This document shows, piece by piece, positions 1-13,221 of a DNA stretch of 64,000 nucleotides; the stretch's first letter is position 1, and every line of letters begins with the position of its first letter. Made by a program: the position numbers and the translations under genes. The notes beneath the pieces were generated by a model, which saw only the letters and a list, made by a program, of their open reading frames with translations, did no database searches and was not told where the DNA came from. Where the stretch lies: contig NZ_JOMH01000001.1 in the NCBI RefSeq assembly GCF_000711245.1, forward strand, positions 676,830-740,829. Reading direction: 5' to 3'. The stretch comes from Polycyclovorans algicola TG408 (lineage in GTDB: Bacteria; Pseudomonadota; Gammaproteobacteria; Nevskiales; Nevskiaceae).

Positions 1-38
1 GCCTTTCTCTTGAGCGTGGTGACGAGTTCAGTGCGCAT
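1..38 (-). CDS. Phd/YefM-type antitoxin, N-terminal fragment
   Basis: Only the first 12 codons are inside the window. Read from an ATG at 38 towards 1 they give MRTELVTTLKRKA, which strongly resembles the conserved start of Phd/YefM antitoxins, the DNA-binding partners of RelE- or Doc-type toxins. An imperfect dyad immediately upstream, at 41-60, fits the autoregulation usual for this family. The rest of the gene and any toxin lie outside the window, so the call rests on a short stretch and could be coincidence. Confidence 0.5.
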   Translation of the reverse strand, partial: MRTELVTTLKRK

Positions 39-40
39 CC

Positions 41-60
41 AGTGATACTAAAGTGGCACT
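41..60. promoter_or_regulatory. Imperfect dyad upstream of the antitoxin fragment
   Basis: The 20 bases AGTGATACTAAAGTGGCACT form two inverted half-sites (AGTGATACT and AGTGGCACT, 7 of 9 complementary positions) two to three bases upstream of the presumed antitoxin ATG. Phd-family antitoxins normally repress their own promoter through such palindromes. Operator function is inferred from position and symmetry only. Confidence 0.35.
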
Positions 61-134
61 TTTTAGGGTGCAAGCGCCCCGAAAACGGTTGGAACGTCGA
101 CTAGCCCGATGTGGGCAATTTAATCAGTGCAATG

Positions 135-166
135 GGTAACGTGTCACCGTAATTCATCACGTTACC
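135..166. repeat. 9-bp inverted repeat at the 3' end of the nuclease-like gene
   Basis: GGTAACGTG at 135-143 and CACGTTACC at 158-166 are perfect reverse complements separated by 14 bases. The right arm contains the stop codon of the minus-strand gene that ends at 162. There is no strong T-tract, so it may be a weak terminator or simply an mRNA 3'-end hairpin. Bases 61-134 show nothing recognisable. Confidence 0.4.
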
Positions 167-935
167 GAAACCATCGAAGCAACGTTTCAAGGTGACCAGG
201 CTCAAATTGAGTAGCCAGAAAGTCGTTTAGTCGACGCGGATCGGGCTCTCGACGAAGAGGCTCAACCATTTCCTCCCACCCAGCGAAGTCACCAGGTTGA
301 TTAAAGGTGATCACGCCAATTCCGTGTTTTTTAGCTTCTGAGTAAATCTCACTTAGCGAGTCGTCGAGGTGCTCCTTATCGACATCAGGCACATGCAGAA
401 GTATGTATGCCTTCGTAGCGGCGCGAAGATGAGCCAATGCCTCGTACACAGCAGTTACATCAAGAGCGTCTGCTGGCTTGACTTCGAACGTAATGACGTC
501 GAAGTGCCTGCCCGGAATGTAGGGATAAATTGATTGAGTGACTACGACGAGGTCGGGACGTGACCAACGCCCGCCGGTTTCGCGGCGCCCTTGCCTTGCG
601 GTTGTGTGAACAATCCAGCGTTCAAGGCGCTTCTCCTTTGCCCACTCACCGTTCAGAACCGCCGCTGCTGGTTGATAGAGTTCTTCCTCCCTGATGGGCG
701 GAGGAACTACTTGGACCTGTTGTTGAGGCGCATGTGGCGCAGCGGGTTGTGTAACGCGACAGACAAGGCCACCACGACCACGCGCTACTGAAAGAAGGTT
801 CTGGTCAATAAGACTGTTTCGTACAGTCCAGTAACGATCTGACTCCCAACCTAGTTGCCTCCGAACCTCCGGATTTGTGCTGTAAGACCCATCCGCTGGC
901 ACAAGATCAAACAACTGCTGCTCATCTGGAGTCAT
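162..935 (-). CDS. Winged-helix plus PD-(D/E)XK nuclease-fold protein
   Basis: This 257-residue protein has an N-terminal helical region of about 60 residues that looks like a winged helix, a Pro/Gln-rich linker (about 63-82), and a C-terminal part with a PD-(D/E)XK signature: P127-D128 in RPDLVVV, then E151-V-K153 in ITFEVKP about 24 residues later. These acidic and Lys residues are the metal-binding and catalytic set of restriction-like nucleases. The start is placed at the ATG at 935, because GAAGGA lies about 7 bases upstream of it; an upstream start at 959 lacks such a site. The exact family was not recognised. The role may be DNA cleavage or only binding, and a link to mobile-element defence is a guess. 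It lies next to an antitoxin fragment. Confidence 0.6.
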   Translation of the reverse strand: MTPDEQQLFDLVPADGSYSTNPEVRRQLGWESDRYWTVRNSLIDQNLLSVARGRGGLVCRVTQPAAPHAPQQQVQVVPPPIREEELYQPAAAVLNGEWAKEKRLERWIVHTTARQGRRETGGRWSRPDLVVVTQSIYPYIPGRHFDVITFEVKPADALDVTAVYEALAHLRAATKAYILLHVPDVDKEHLDDSLSEIYSEAKKHGIGVITFNQPGDFAGWEEMVEPLRREPDPRRLNDFLATQFEPGHLETLLRWFR

Positions 936-1014
936 AGCGTGTCCTTCAGTGATGCCCAACGCAAACTAGATATCAATCTGACGCACAATCCGAGCGAAAG
1001 CCCCGCTCCGCGAC

Positions 1015-1641
1015 TCACGTCCACTGGGCCTCAAGCGCTGCTACCCGCGCTTCCAATGCGGCGAGCCGGGCTTCCATGGCCTCGGTCGCTGCGCTGCTGC
1101 CGCCCGCGCGACCCGCTGCTGGCGAAATAGCAGCCTCCACCTCTGGCTCGCCACAAAGCCGATGCGCCCACCGCGTCGCGGCCTGGCCGCTTTGCCGGGG
1201 TAGCTGACTGACCAGTGGCGTGCCGCGGTCAGCAAGGTCTTGCAGGGCGGCTTCGACGGCTGCGGCGTCGGCGGGCCCGCCGATGTAGGCGGCGTTGGAT
1301 TTGAGTTCTGCCACCGTTTGCGCGCCGCGCAGCATCAAGGTGACGAGCACCGCCTGGGTATCGCGCTTGAGCAGCATCTGGTGCTGAAACTGTTGGCGCC
1401 ATTTTTCGCTGCGGCCGAAGCGGTCATCGCGCGCAGCCCAGCCCAGGGTTTCCAGATCGCGCAGCGCCTGCCCCACGTCGGCTTCGGTGAGTTGCAGATG
1501 CGGATGCCGCTGACTTTTCTGGTTGCAGGCGGCGCGCAGGCCGTTGACGGTCATCGGGTAGTAGTCGGGCGTGCTGATGGATTTTTCGACCAGCGAGGCG
1601 ATGACCCGCGCGACCGATTCGCTGAGTTCCGGAATGCTCAT
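1015..1641 (-). CDS. yceH: YceH-family (UPF0502/DUF480) protein
   Basis: The 208-residue product matches the YceH family over its full length: an N-terminal tandem winged-helix region with ARVIASLVEK and the family block YPMTVNGLRAACNQKS, followed by RDTQAVLVTLMLRGAQT. The last ~25 residues (EARLAALEARVAALE) form a heptad coiled coil. The biochemical role of YceH is unknown. The gene overlaps the stop of tal by 4 bases, implying co-transcription and translational coupling with it. Confidence 0.9.
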   Translation of the reverse strand: MSIPELSESVARVIASLVEKSISTPDYYPMTVNGLRAACNQKSQRHPHLQLTEADVGQALRDLETLGWAARDDRFGRSEKWRQQFQHQMLLKRDTQAVLVTLMLRGAQTVAELKSNAAYIGGPADAAAVEAALQDLADRGTPLVSQLPRQSGQAATRWAHRLCGEPEVEAAISPAAGRAGGSSAATEAMEARLAALEARVAALEAQWT

Positions 1642-2795
1642 GCGGCAAGCATCCGGTCACGCTTGTCAGCCACGGCCGCCAGCAGGTCGGCGTAGGCGGT
1701 TTCGAACTGGGCGATGCCATCGATGCAGAGTTGGTCGGTGATGTCGTCGAGCTTGATGCCGGCCTCGGCGATTTTCGCCAACTGCTGTTCGGCGGCGGGC
1801 AGGTCGACGTCGAGGCTGCGCGTGACGGTGCCGCTGTCACGAAACGCATCCAGCGTGGCGGGCGGCACGGTGTTGACGGTGTGCGGGCCGATCAGCGCGT
1901 CGAGGTACATCGTCGGTGAGTAGTCCGGGTTCTTGGTACCGGTGCTGGCCCACAACATGCGCTGCGGGCGTACACCCTGTTCCAGCAAGGCTTTCGCGGC
2001 CGGGGTGTCGAGCAACGCCAGAAAATCGGCATAGGCGGCACGCGCGTTGGCGATGGCAGTGGTGCCCTGCAAGGCCTTGGGCAGCTTCGGGTCGGCGGCG
2101 GCGTCTATACGGCTGACGAAGAAACTAGCGACACTTTCGACGCCCTTTGGATCACCGCCGCTTTTGACCCACTGCGTCATGCCGTCCACCCAGGCATCGG
2201 CAATGGCGCGGTAGGCGGCACGGCCGAACAGCAGGGTGACGTTGACCGAGATGCCGGCTGCGAGCAGTTGCGGCAGGATCTTCACGCCCGCGCGGGTGCC
2301 CGGCACCTTGATCATCAGATTGGGGCGATTCACCGCCGCTGACAGGCGCTTGGCGGCGGCGACGCTGCCTTCGACATCGTGCGCCAGCGTTGGCGAGACC
2401 TCGAGGCTGACCCAGCCATCGAGCCCTTCGCTTTGCGCGTACAGCGGGGCAAATGCATCGGCCGCCTGCTGAATGTCGGCAATGGCCAAGGCTTCATAAA
2501 GTGCTTCGGGGTCGCGCTCCCCGGCATCGATCTGCGCTTGCAGCGCGTCGTCGTACAACGCCGTGCCGGCGATCGCCTGCTTGAATATGGCGGGGTTGGA
2601 AGTCAGCCCGCGTATCGCGGACTCATCAATCAGTCGCGCCAGACCGCCCTGGTCGAGCAGGTCACGGCGAATGAAATCGAACCACAGCGACTGGCCGTGG
2701 GGAAATACGTCATCAAGTCGGCTCACCGGCAACACCACATCAGGTTTGAGTAGGTGACCAGCATAAACCGATGGCCTGAATGACCGTCGCCACAC
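1638..2795 (-). CDS. tal: Transaldolase
   Basis: Transaldolase moves a dihydroxyacetone unit between sugar phosphates in the non-oxidative pentose phosphate pathway, in the cytoplasm. Visible motifs are GLTSNPAIF near residues 63-71, and LMIKVPGT around K163, the Schiff-base lysine. The length (385 as given) is slightly above the usual 360-370. The GTG at 2795 is the farthest possible start. Alignment with the typical beginning, about 10 residues before GQSLWFDFI, points instead to GTG at 2726, giving 362 residues; neither has a strong ribosome site. The gene is coupled to yceH. A palindromic repeat element lies directly upstream, so the promoter must sit in or very near that element. Confidence 0.93.
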   Translation of the reverse strand: MWRRSFRPSVYAGHLLKPDVVLPVSRLDDVFPHGQSLWFDFIRRDLLDQGGLARLIDESAIRGLTSNPAIFKQAIAGTALYDDALQAQIDAGERDPEALYEALAIADIQQAADAFAPLYAQSEGLDGWVSLEVSPTLAHDVEGSVAAAKRLSAAVNRPNLMIKVPGTRAGVKILPQLLAAGISVNVTLLFGRAAYRAIADAWVDGMTQWVKSGGDPKGVESVASFFVSRIDAAADPKLPKALQGTTAIANARAAYADFLALLDTPAAKALLEQGVRPQRMLWASTGTKNPDYSPTMYLDALIGPHTVNTVPPATLDAFRDSGTVTRSLDVDLPAAEQQLAKIAEAGIKLDDITDQLCIDGIAQFETAYADLLAAVADKRDRMLAA

Positions 2796-2800
2796 AAGCT

Positions 2801-2913
2801 TTCAACGCAAAGGCGCGAAGGGGTGAGACAAGGACGCAAAGGAAAGCCCAGGCAAAAGAAACAAGAAAAACTTTGCGTCCTTTCTTGTTTCCTTTGCGCC
2901 TTTGCGTTGAACG
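2801..2913. repeat. Dispersed palindromic GCAAAGG repeat element, copy 1
   Basis: Two long arms, about 2801-2842 and 2871-2913, are near-perfect inverted repeats. Each arm is itself made of short tandem GCAAAGG-type units (CGCAAAGGCGC, GGACGCAAAG). Transcribed, the element would fold into a stem of roughly 35-40 bp. It fills the gap between gltD (stop at 2936) and tal. A second copy lies at 46925-47058, between nrdA and nrdB, and shares the ends AGCTTT-AACGCAAAGG and the reverse complement of TTGCGTTGAACGCT. No transposase is present, so it would be a non-autonomous or REP-like element. Confidence 0.8.
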
Positions 2914-2935
2914 CTTCTACTGACCTCTGGGACGC

Positions 2936-8822
<5,887 letters not shown>

Positions 8823-8955
8823 TTACCATCACCTCATGAGTTAGAAGGCGGCGAGAACCCCCGGCCGACCGTGGTTGAGACGGTCGCCGCTTTTGGTGCG
8901 CTTTGGGAGAATGAGCGACGCGGGCGGGGATATGTCGCTGCAATGCAACATTCCC

Positions 8956-8983
8956 ATTATAAAAGCGCGCTAAGCGGCGTCAA
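8956..8983 (-). promoter_or_regulatory. Sigma-70-type promoter of gltBD
   Basis: On the minus strand TTGACG (8978-8983) and a perfect TATAAT (8956-8961) are separated by 16 bases, about 135 bases upstream of the gltB start. This is one of the best consensus matches in the window. It implies a 5' leader of about 125 bases. No riboswitch or recognisable operator is seen in that leader. Confidence 0.7.
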
Positions 8984-9018
8984 ACTGGGGACGCTCGCGA
9001 ACCATCGGTCAAACCGGC

Positions 9019-10170
9019 TTAGCGCAGTCGCCGCAGGTCGAACAAACGCTCGTGCTCGTCCAGCGCGTAACGGTCGGTCATGCCCGCAATGTAGTCGGCG
9101 ACGCAACGCGCGCGGCCACTTGGCCCTTCTGCCGCCTCGGCCGCCTCGACGGTCGCAAAGTCGCTGGCGGGCAGCAGCCTTGGGTCAGCAATGAACGCCT
9201 CGAACAACTCGCGCACCACTCGCTGGGCCTTGCTCATCACCCTATGCACCTGCGGATGCCGGTAAAGATTGGCGTGCAGGAATTGGCGCATGGCCTGCGT
9301 TTGCGCGCAAATTTCGGGTGAGAAGGCGATCAGGGGTTCACCGTGCTCGCGTACCGCATCGAGGCTCTCCGGCCCGGCGGCGTCGAGTCGCGCGCGGCTG
9401 TGGGCGTTGAGGTCGACCACCAGCGTATTGATGATGCGGCGGATGGTTTCGTGGCGCTCCTGACGCGGCGTGAGTTGCGAGTAACGCGCCATCACCTCGT
9501 CGTGATGATGCGCAAACAAGGGCACCGCGCGCAGTTGCGGCAAGGTCAGGAGGCCGGCGCGCACGCCGTCATCCATGTCGTGGTTGTGGTACGCGATTTC
9601 GTCGGCGAGGTTGGCCAACTGCGCTTCCAGCGACGGTTGCTGACGCTTCAGGAAGCGTTCGCCGATGTCGCCCAAGGTCCGGGCGCGCGCCGCCGAGCAG
9701 TGTTTGAGGATGCCCTCGCGGGTTTCGAACGTCAGGTTCAGACCGGCAAAGCCGGCATATTTGTCTTCGAGCACGTCGACCACGCGCAGGCTCTGGGCGT
9801 TGTGCTCGAAGCCGCCCCACGGCTTCATGCAGCCATTGAGTGCGTCCTGCCCGGCGTGGCCGAACGGCGTGTGCCCCAGATCGTGCGCAAGCGAAATGGC
9901 CTCGCACAGGTCCTCGTTGAGACCCAGCGCGCGCGCCAGGGTGCGGGCGATTTGCGCCACTTCGAGCGAGTGCGTCAGTCGGGTGCGGTACAGGTCGCCC
10001 TCGTGGTTGACGAACACCTGGGTCTTGTATTCCAGCCGCCGGAACGCCGAGGAATGGATGATGCGGTCGCGGTCACGCTGATACTCGGTGCGCGGATACG
10101 CGGCCGGTTCTTCATGCCGCCGGCCACGGCCGTTGTCGGGCCGCACGGCGTAGGCGGCGAGCTGCATCAT
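9019..10170 (-). CDS. dgt: Deoxyguanosinetriphosphate triphosphohydrolase-like protein
   Basis: The 383-residue HD-domain protein carries the metal-binding set H67 (THSLE), H96-D97 and H100 ([13 protein letters not shown]), preceded by [13 protein letters not shown], typical of dGTPases that split dNTPs into nucleoside and triphosphate. It is shorter than E. coli Dgt (about 505) and corresponds to the 'dGTPase-like' branch. It overlaps the end of aroB by 4 bases, so it is the last gene of aroK-aroB-dgt. Substrate preference cannot be read from sequence. Confidence 0.93.
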   Translation of the reverse strand: MMQLAAYAVRPDNGRGRRHEEPAAYPRTEYQRDRDRIIHSSAFRRLEYKTQVFVNHEGDLYRTRLTHSLEVAQIARTLARALGLNEDLCEAISLAHDLGHTPFGHAGQDALNGCMKPWGGFEHNAQSLRVVDVLEDKYAGFAGLNLTFETREGILKHCSAARARTLGDIGERFLKRQQPSLEAQLANLADEIAYHNHDMDDGVRAGLLTLPQLRAVPLFAHHHDEVMARYSQLTPRQERHETIRRIINTLVVDLNAHSRARLDAAGPESLDAVREHGEPLIAFSPEICAQTQAMRQFLHANLYRHPQVHRVMSKAQRVVRELFEAFIADPRLLPASDFATVEAAEAAEGPSGRARCVADYIAGMTDRYALDEHERLFDLRRLR

Positions 10171-11255
10171 GCGATGGCGTCGGCGAGGGTGGCGTCGAGG
10201 GCGGCCGGATCGAAGTCGGCCGTCAGCTCGGCCTGCCCCAGCGCCCGCATCAGCACCAGCCGCAGCCGGCCTTTGGCGACTTTCTTGTCATGGCCCATGA
10301 GCGCCTTGAAGCCCTCGACGGTCATCCCCGGTGGCGGCTTGACCGGCAAGCCGGCGCGGGCGATGAGGTCGCGCGCGCGATCGGCGGTCTCTGCGGTGAT
10401 CCAGCCCATCCGCGCCGAGCAGTCGGCCGCCATGACCATGCCGGTGGCCACCGCCTCACCATGCAGCCACTCGGTGTAGCCGGTGTGGGTTTCGATGGCG
10501 TGGCCAAAGGTGTGGCCCAGGTTGAGCAAGGCCCGCACGCCGCTGCCGACCGTTTCGCGCTCGTCCTCGGCGACGATGCGCGCCTTCATCTGGCAGCAGT
10601 GGGCGATGGTCTGCGCGGTGATGTCGGGATCGAGCCGCAACAGGGCATCGAGATGTGTTTCCAGCCAGGCGAAGAATGCGGCGTCGCCGAGGAGGCCGTA
10701 CTTGATGACCTCGGCGATCCCGGCACGCAGCTCGCGCGGCGGCAGGGTGGCGAGGGTATCGAGGTCGGCAATCACCGCGATGGGCTGGTGAAACGCGCCG
10801 ATCATGTTCTTGCCGCGCGGATGGTTGACCGCTGTTTTACCGCCCACCGACGAATCGACCTGCGCCAGCAAGGTTGTCGGAATCTGCAGAAAGTCGATGC
10901 CGCGCTGATAGAGCGCGGCCACGAAGCCGCCCAGATCGCCGATCACGCCACCGCCCAGGGTCAGCAAAACGCCGTCGCGGGCGAAGTGCCGGGCCAGCAG
11001 CGCATCCAGTAGCCGCTCGGCCTGGTCCCAGCTTTTTTGCAGCTCGCCGGGCGGGATGATCAGGCAACGGTCGTCTGCGAGGCCCAGCGTGGCTTGCACG
11101 CGCGGCAGATGCAGGCGCGCGAGGTTCTCGTCGGTGAGCAACAGGCAAGGCCGGTCGCCGAGCACGTCGAAGGGCGCGCGCTGGCTCAGCAGGCCTGGCG
11201 CAATGTGGATGGGGTAAGACCGGTCGCCCAACTGGACGGTGCACTGCGTCATCAA
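10167..11255 (-). CDS. aroB: 3-Dehydroquinate synthase
   Basis: AroB cyclises DAHP to 3-dehydroquinate, the second step of the shikimate pathway, using NAD+ and a divalent metal. In this 362-residue protein the NAD-binding [10 protein letters not shown] is at 101-110, and the metal-ligand regions [19 protein letters not shown] and HGEAVATG are all present. Length is typical. It overlaps aroK upstream and dgt downstream by 4 bases each, so all three are translationally coupled. Confidence 0.97.
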   Translation of the reverse strand: MMTQCTVQLGDRSYPIHIAPGLLSQRAPFDVLGDRPCLLLTDENLARLHLPRVQATLGLADDRCLIIPPGELQKSWDQAERLLDALLARHFARDGVLLTLGGGVIGDLGGFVAALYQRGIDFLQIPTTLLAQVDSSVGGKTAVNHPRGKNMIGAFHQPIAVIADLDTLATLPPRELRAGIAEVIKYGLLGDAAFFAWLETHLDALLRLDPDITAQTIAHCCQMKARIVAEDERETVGSGVRALLNLGHTFGHAIETHTGYTEWLHGEAVATGMVMAADCSARMGWITAETADRARDLIARAGLPVKPPPGMTVEGFKALMGHDKKVAKGRLRLVLMRALGQAELTADFDPAALDATLADAIA

Positions 11256-11788
11256 TCGACTCGTTTTGGGACGTTTTGCGCGAGGTGGGATTGGATTTCG
11301 TCGATCAGCGCCCGCGCGCCACGACCCTGTGTTTCAACGACGAGATCGGCAATCTGTCGATACAGCGGGTCCCGCTGCTCGAACAGACGCGAGAGTATCG
11401 CGCTCGGTGCCTCACCGGTGTTGAGCAGCGGCCGGTGATGTGAGTGAGCGGTGCGCGCCGCCTGCTGCCGCACGCTGGCGTGCAGGTAAATCACCGTGCC
11501 GTTGGCCTGCAGCAGGTCGCGATTGGCCGGCCATAGCACTGCGCCGCCGCCGGTGGCCAGCACCACGCCGGCCTGCTGCACCACGTCGACCAGCAAGTCG
11601 TGCTCGCGCTGACGAAAGCCGGCCTCGCCTTCTTTCTCGAAAATAAACGGAATGTCCACCCCGAGGCGGCGCTCAAGCTCATGATCGGCGTCGATGAATC
11701 TTAGCCCACGCACCCGTGCCAGCCGTTTGCCAATGGTCGTTTTGCCGGCGCCCATGGGTCCGACCAGAAACAAGCGCTCAGTGGACAT
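11252..11788 (-). CDS. aroK: Shikimate kinase
   Basis: The 178-residue protein has the P-loop GPMGAGKTT (10-18), the shikimate-binding acidic segment FIDADHELE and the GGGAV motif, all diagnostic for shikimate kinase, which phosphorylates shikimate with ATP. It is the first of the coupled trio aroK-aroB-dgt. The classic neighbourhood pilMNOPQ-aroK-aroB is kept, except that a lipoprotein gene sits between pilQ and aroK here. Confidence 0.97.
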   Translation of the reverse strand: MSTERLFLVGPMGAGKTTIGKRLARVRGLRFIDADHELERRLGVDIPFIFEKEGEAGFRQREHDLLVDVVQQAGVVLATGGGAVLWPANRDLLQANGTVIYLHASVRQQAARTAHSHHRPLLNTGEAPSAILSRLFEQRDPLYRQIADLVVETQGRGARALIDEIQSHLAQNVPKRVD

Positions 11789-11802
11789 CCCTGTCCATCC
11801 TC

Positions 11803-13113
11803 TTACGGCGTGGGTGTAGGTGTGGGTGTGGGCGTCGGTGGGGGTCTCAAGGTCAGTTGGCGTCGACGGCAGAATTGTCCGGTTTCGTCCCCGGAGCCTG
11901 CGGCACGGACACAGGCCTCGATGTCGACCTGCGATTCGGTGCTGATATTGGGCGCGAAATAGCGGCTACGCGCCAGGCCATTGGCGTCGGTGGTGCCACC
12001 GCCAGGAAAGACGCGCTCATTGGGCCGCAGCACTGACGGGCTCAGAATGCGAAACAACACTTGCGCGCCGTTGATCGGCTGAAAGGCGCTGTTGCGCACG
12101 TCCATCACCAGTTCGACGCTGGACTGCTCGGCAGCGTCGGGGTTCACCGTGAGTGCCAGCGGCAGTCGAAGGTCAACACAATCGCGCCCGTCGGCCGACT
12201 GCTCGCAAAACTCATCGATGAACTGCACGCCGGTCGTGGCGATCAACTCGCCCGAGGGCGAGGCGCCGCAGCTTCGGTTCTCTCGGGCATCAATCTCGAC
12301 AAACCCGGACAAGTCGCTGAACACCTGAACCGTCTGGGCGAAGTCGCCCGCCGAGTTCAGTTGAACGGTGCGACGCTGCTGCGGAGGCGTCGGGTCACCA
12401 CTGATCACGATGCCACGCTGCGCTGAGGCGCCCGCACCGGTGAAGCGCGCCTCCAAATCCACACAGGGATTGCCGCCGTTCGGATTGGTGATGGGCTGAC
12501 CCCCAGCGTTGCGCCAATTGAACAGCAGGCGCTGCGCGTTGGGTCGTCCCACGGTGACCGATGTCCCGAAGACCGGTGACGTAAACCGGAAATCGTCGCG
12601 CTGGATGGCCACCGAGAGCGACCCTTCACACACCGCTTCGAGATCATCGAAGCAGACATCGAGGTAGCGCGGATCTGAAATCTCCGCCGTGACGACGCCC
12701 GTGGCATTCCCGATCACTGCCGCGTCGGGCGTGAAAGTGAAGTTCATGCGGCCAAATGCGTCAGTGAAGCCATTGCTGAGGCCGGGGCGCGTCACGCCGC
12801 GTTCGACGACACTCACGGTCCCGTTGGTGGCCGTGAGCGTCACGCCGACCCCTTCAGCTGCAGTGGTCCGGGTGCCGCTGCCCTGGTTCACACTGACGCG
12901 AAAACCGGGAAGTTCCACGCCGGGAGAGCCGGCGGTCGGCCCGGTCATGCTCAGGACGGGGGTGTCGATCGTGCTGCCGCTGCCCGTGCCGGGATCTTGT
13001 CCAATCAAGCCCCCTGCGCCGCGGCCGCTGTCGCCCGAGCTTCCACACGCCGCCAACGCCAGCACGACGACGAGGCCGACCAGCAGCCGAAAACGCGGCA
13101 CTTCTAAAACCAT
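11803..13113 (-). CDS. Putative lipoprotein with Ig-like segments and a Pro-Thr tail
   Basis: The 436-residue product starts with a lipoprotein signal: a hydrophobic stretch and lipobox LAAC with the modified Cys at 23, followed by a Gly/Ser-rich linker. The body has beta-rich repeats (GVGVTLTATNGTVSVV, DAFGRMNFTFTPDAAVIG, INGAQVLFRILSP) resembling Big/invasin-type Ig domains. The last ~12 residues are (Pro-Thr)n, encoded by a hexameric GTGGGY-type repeat at about 11808-11848. An AGG lies about 8 bases upstream of the ATG at 13113. It lies 14 bases upstream of aroK and about 110 downstream of pilQ, so it probably belongs to this transcript. A surface or pilus-related role is inference. Confidence 0.6.
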   Translation of the reverse strand: MVLEVPRFRLLVGLVVVLALAACGSSGDSGRGAGGLIGQDPGTGSGSTIDTPVLSMTGPTAGSPGVELPGFRVSVNQGSGTRTTAAEGVGVTLTATNGTVSVVERGVTRPGLSNGFTDAFGRMNFTFTPDAAVIGNATGVVTAEISDPRYLDVCFDDLEAVCEGSLSVAIQRDDFRFTSPVFGTSVTVGRPNAQRLLFNWRNAGGQPITNPNGGNPCVDLEARFTGAGASAQRGIVISGDPTPPQQRRTVQLNSAGDFAQTVQVFSDLSGFVEIDARENRSCGASPSGELIATTGVQFIDEFCEQSADGRDCVDLRLPLALTVNPDAAEQSSVELVMDVRNSAFQPINGAQVLFRILSPSVLRPNERVFPGGGTTDANGLARSRYFAPNISTESQVDIEACVRAAGSGDETGQFCRRRQLTLRPPPTPTPTPTPTP

Positions 13114-13221
13114 ATCGGCCTACCGAGCGAACAGGGAGCGAGTATAGCGACGCGGGACCCGCCTTCGACCTTGGTCAGTTTGACCCCCCCGGACCGGCGT
13201 GGACTGCGCGCCGCGGTCGGG

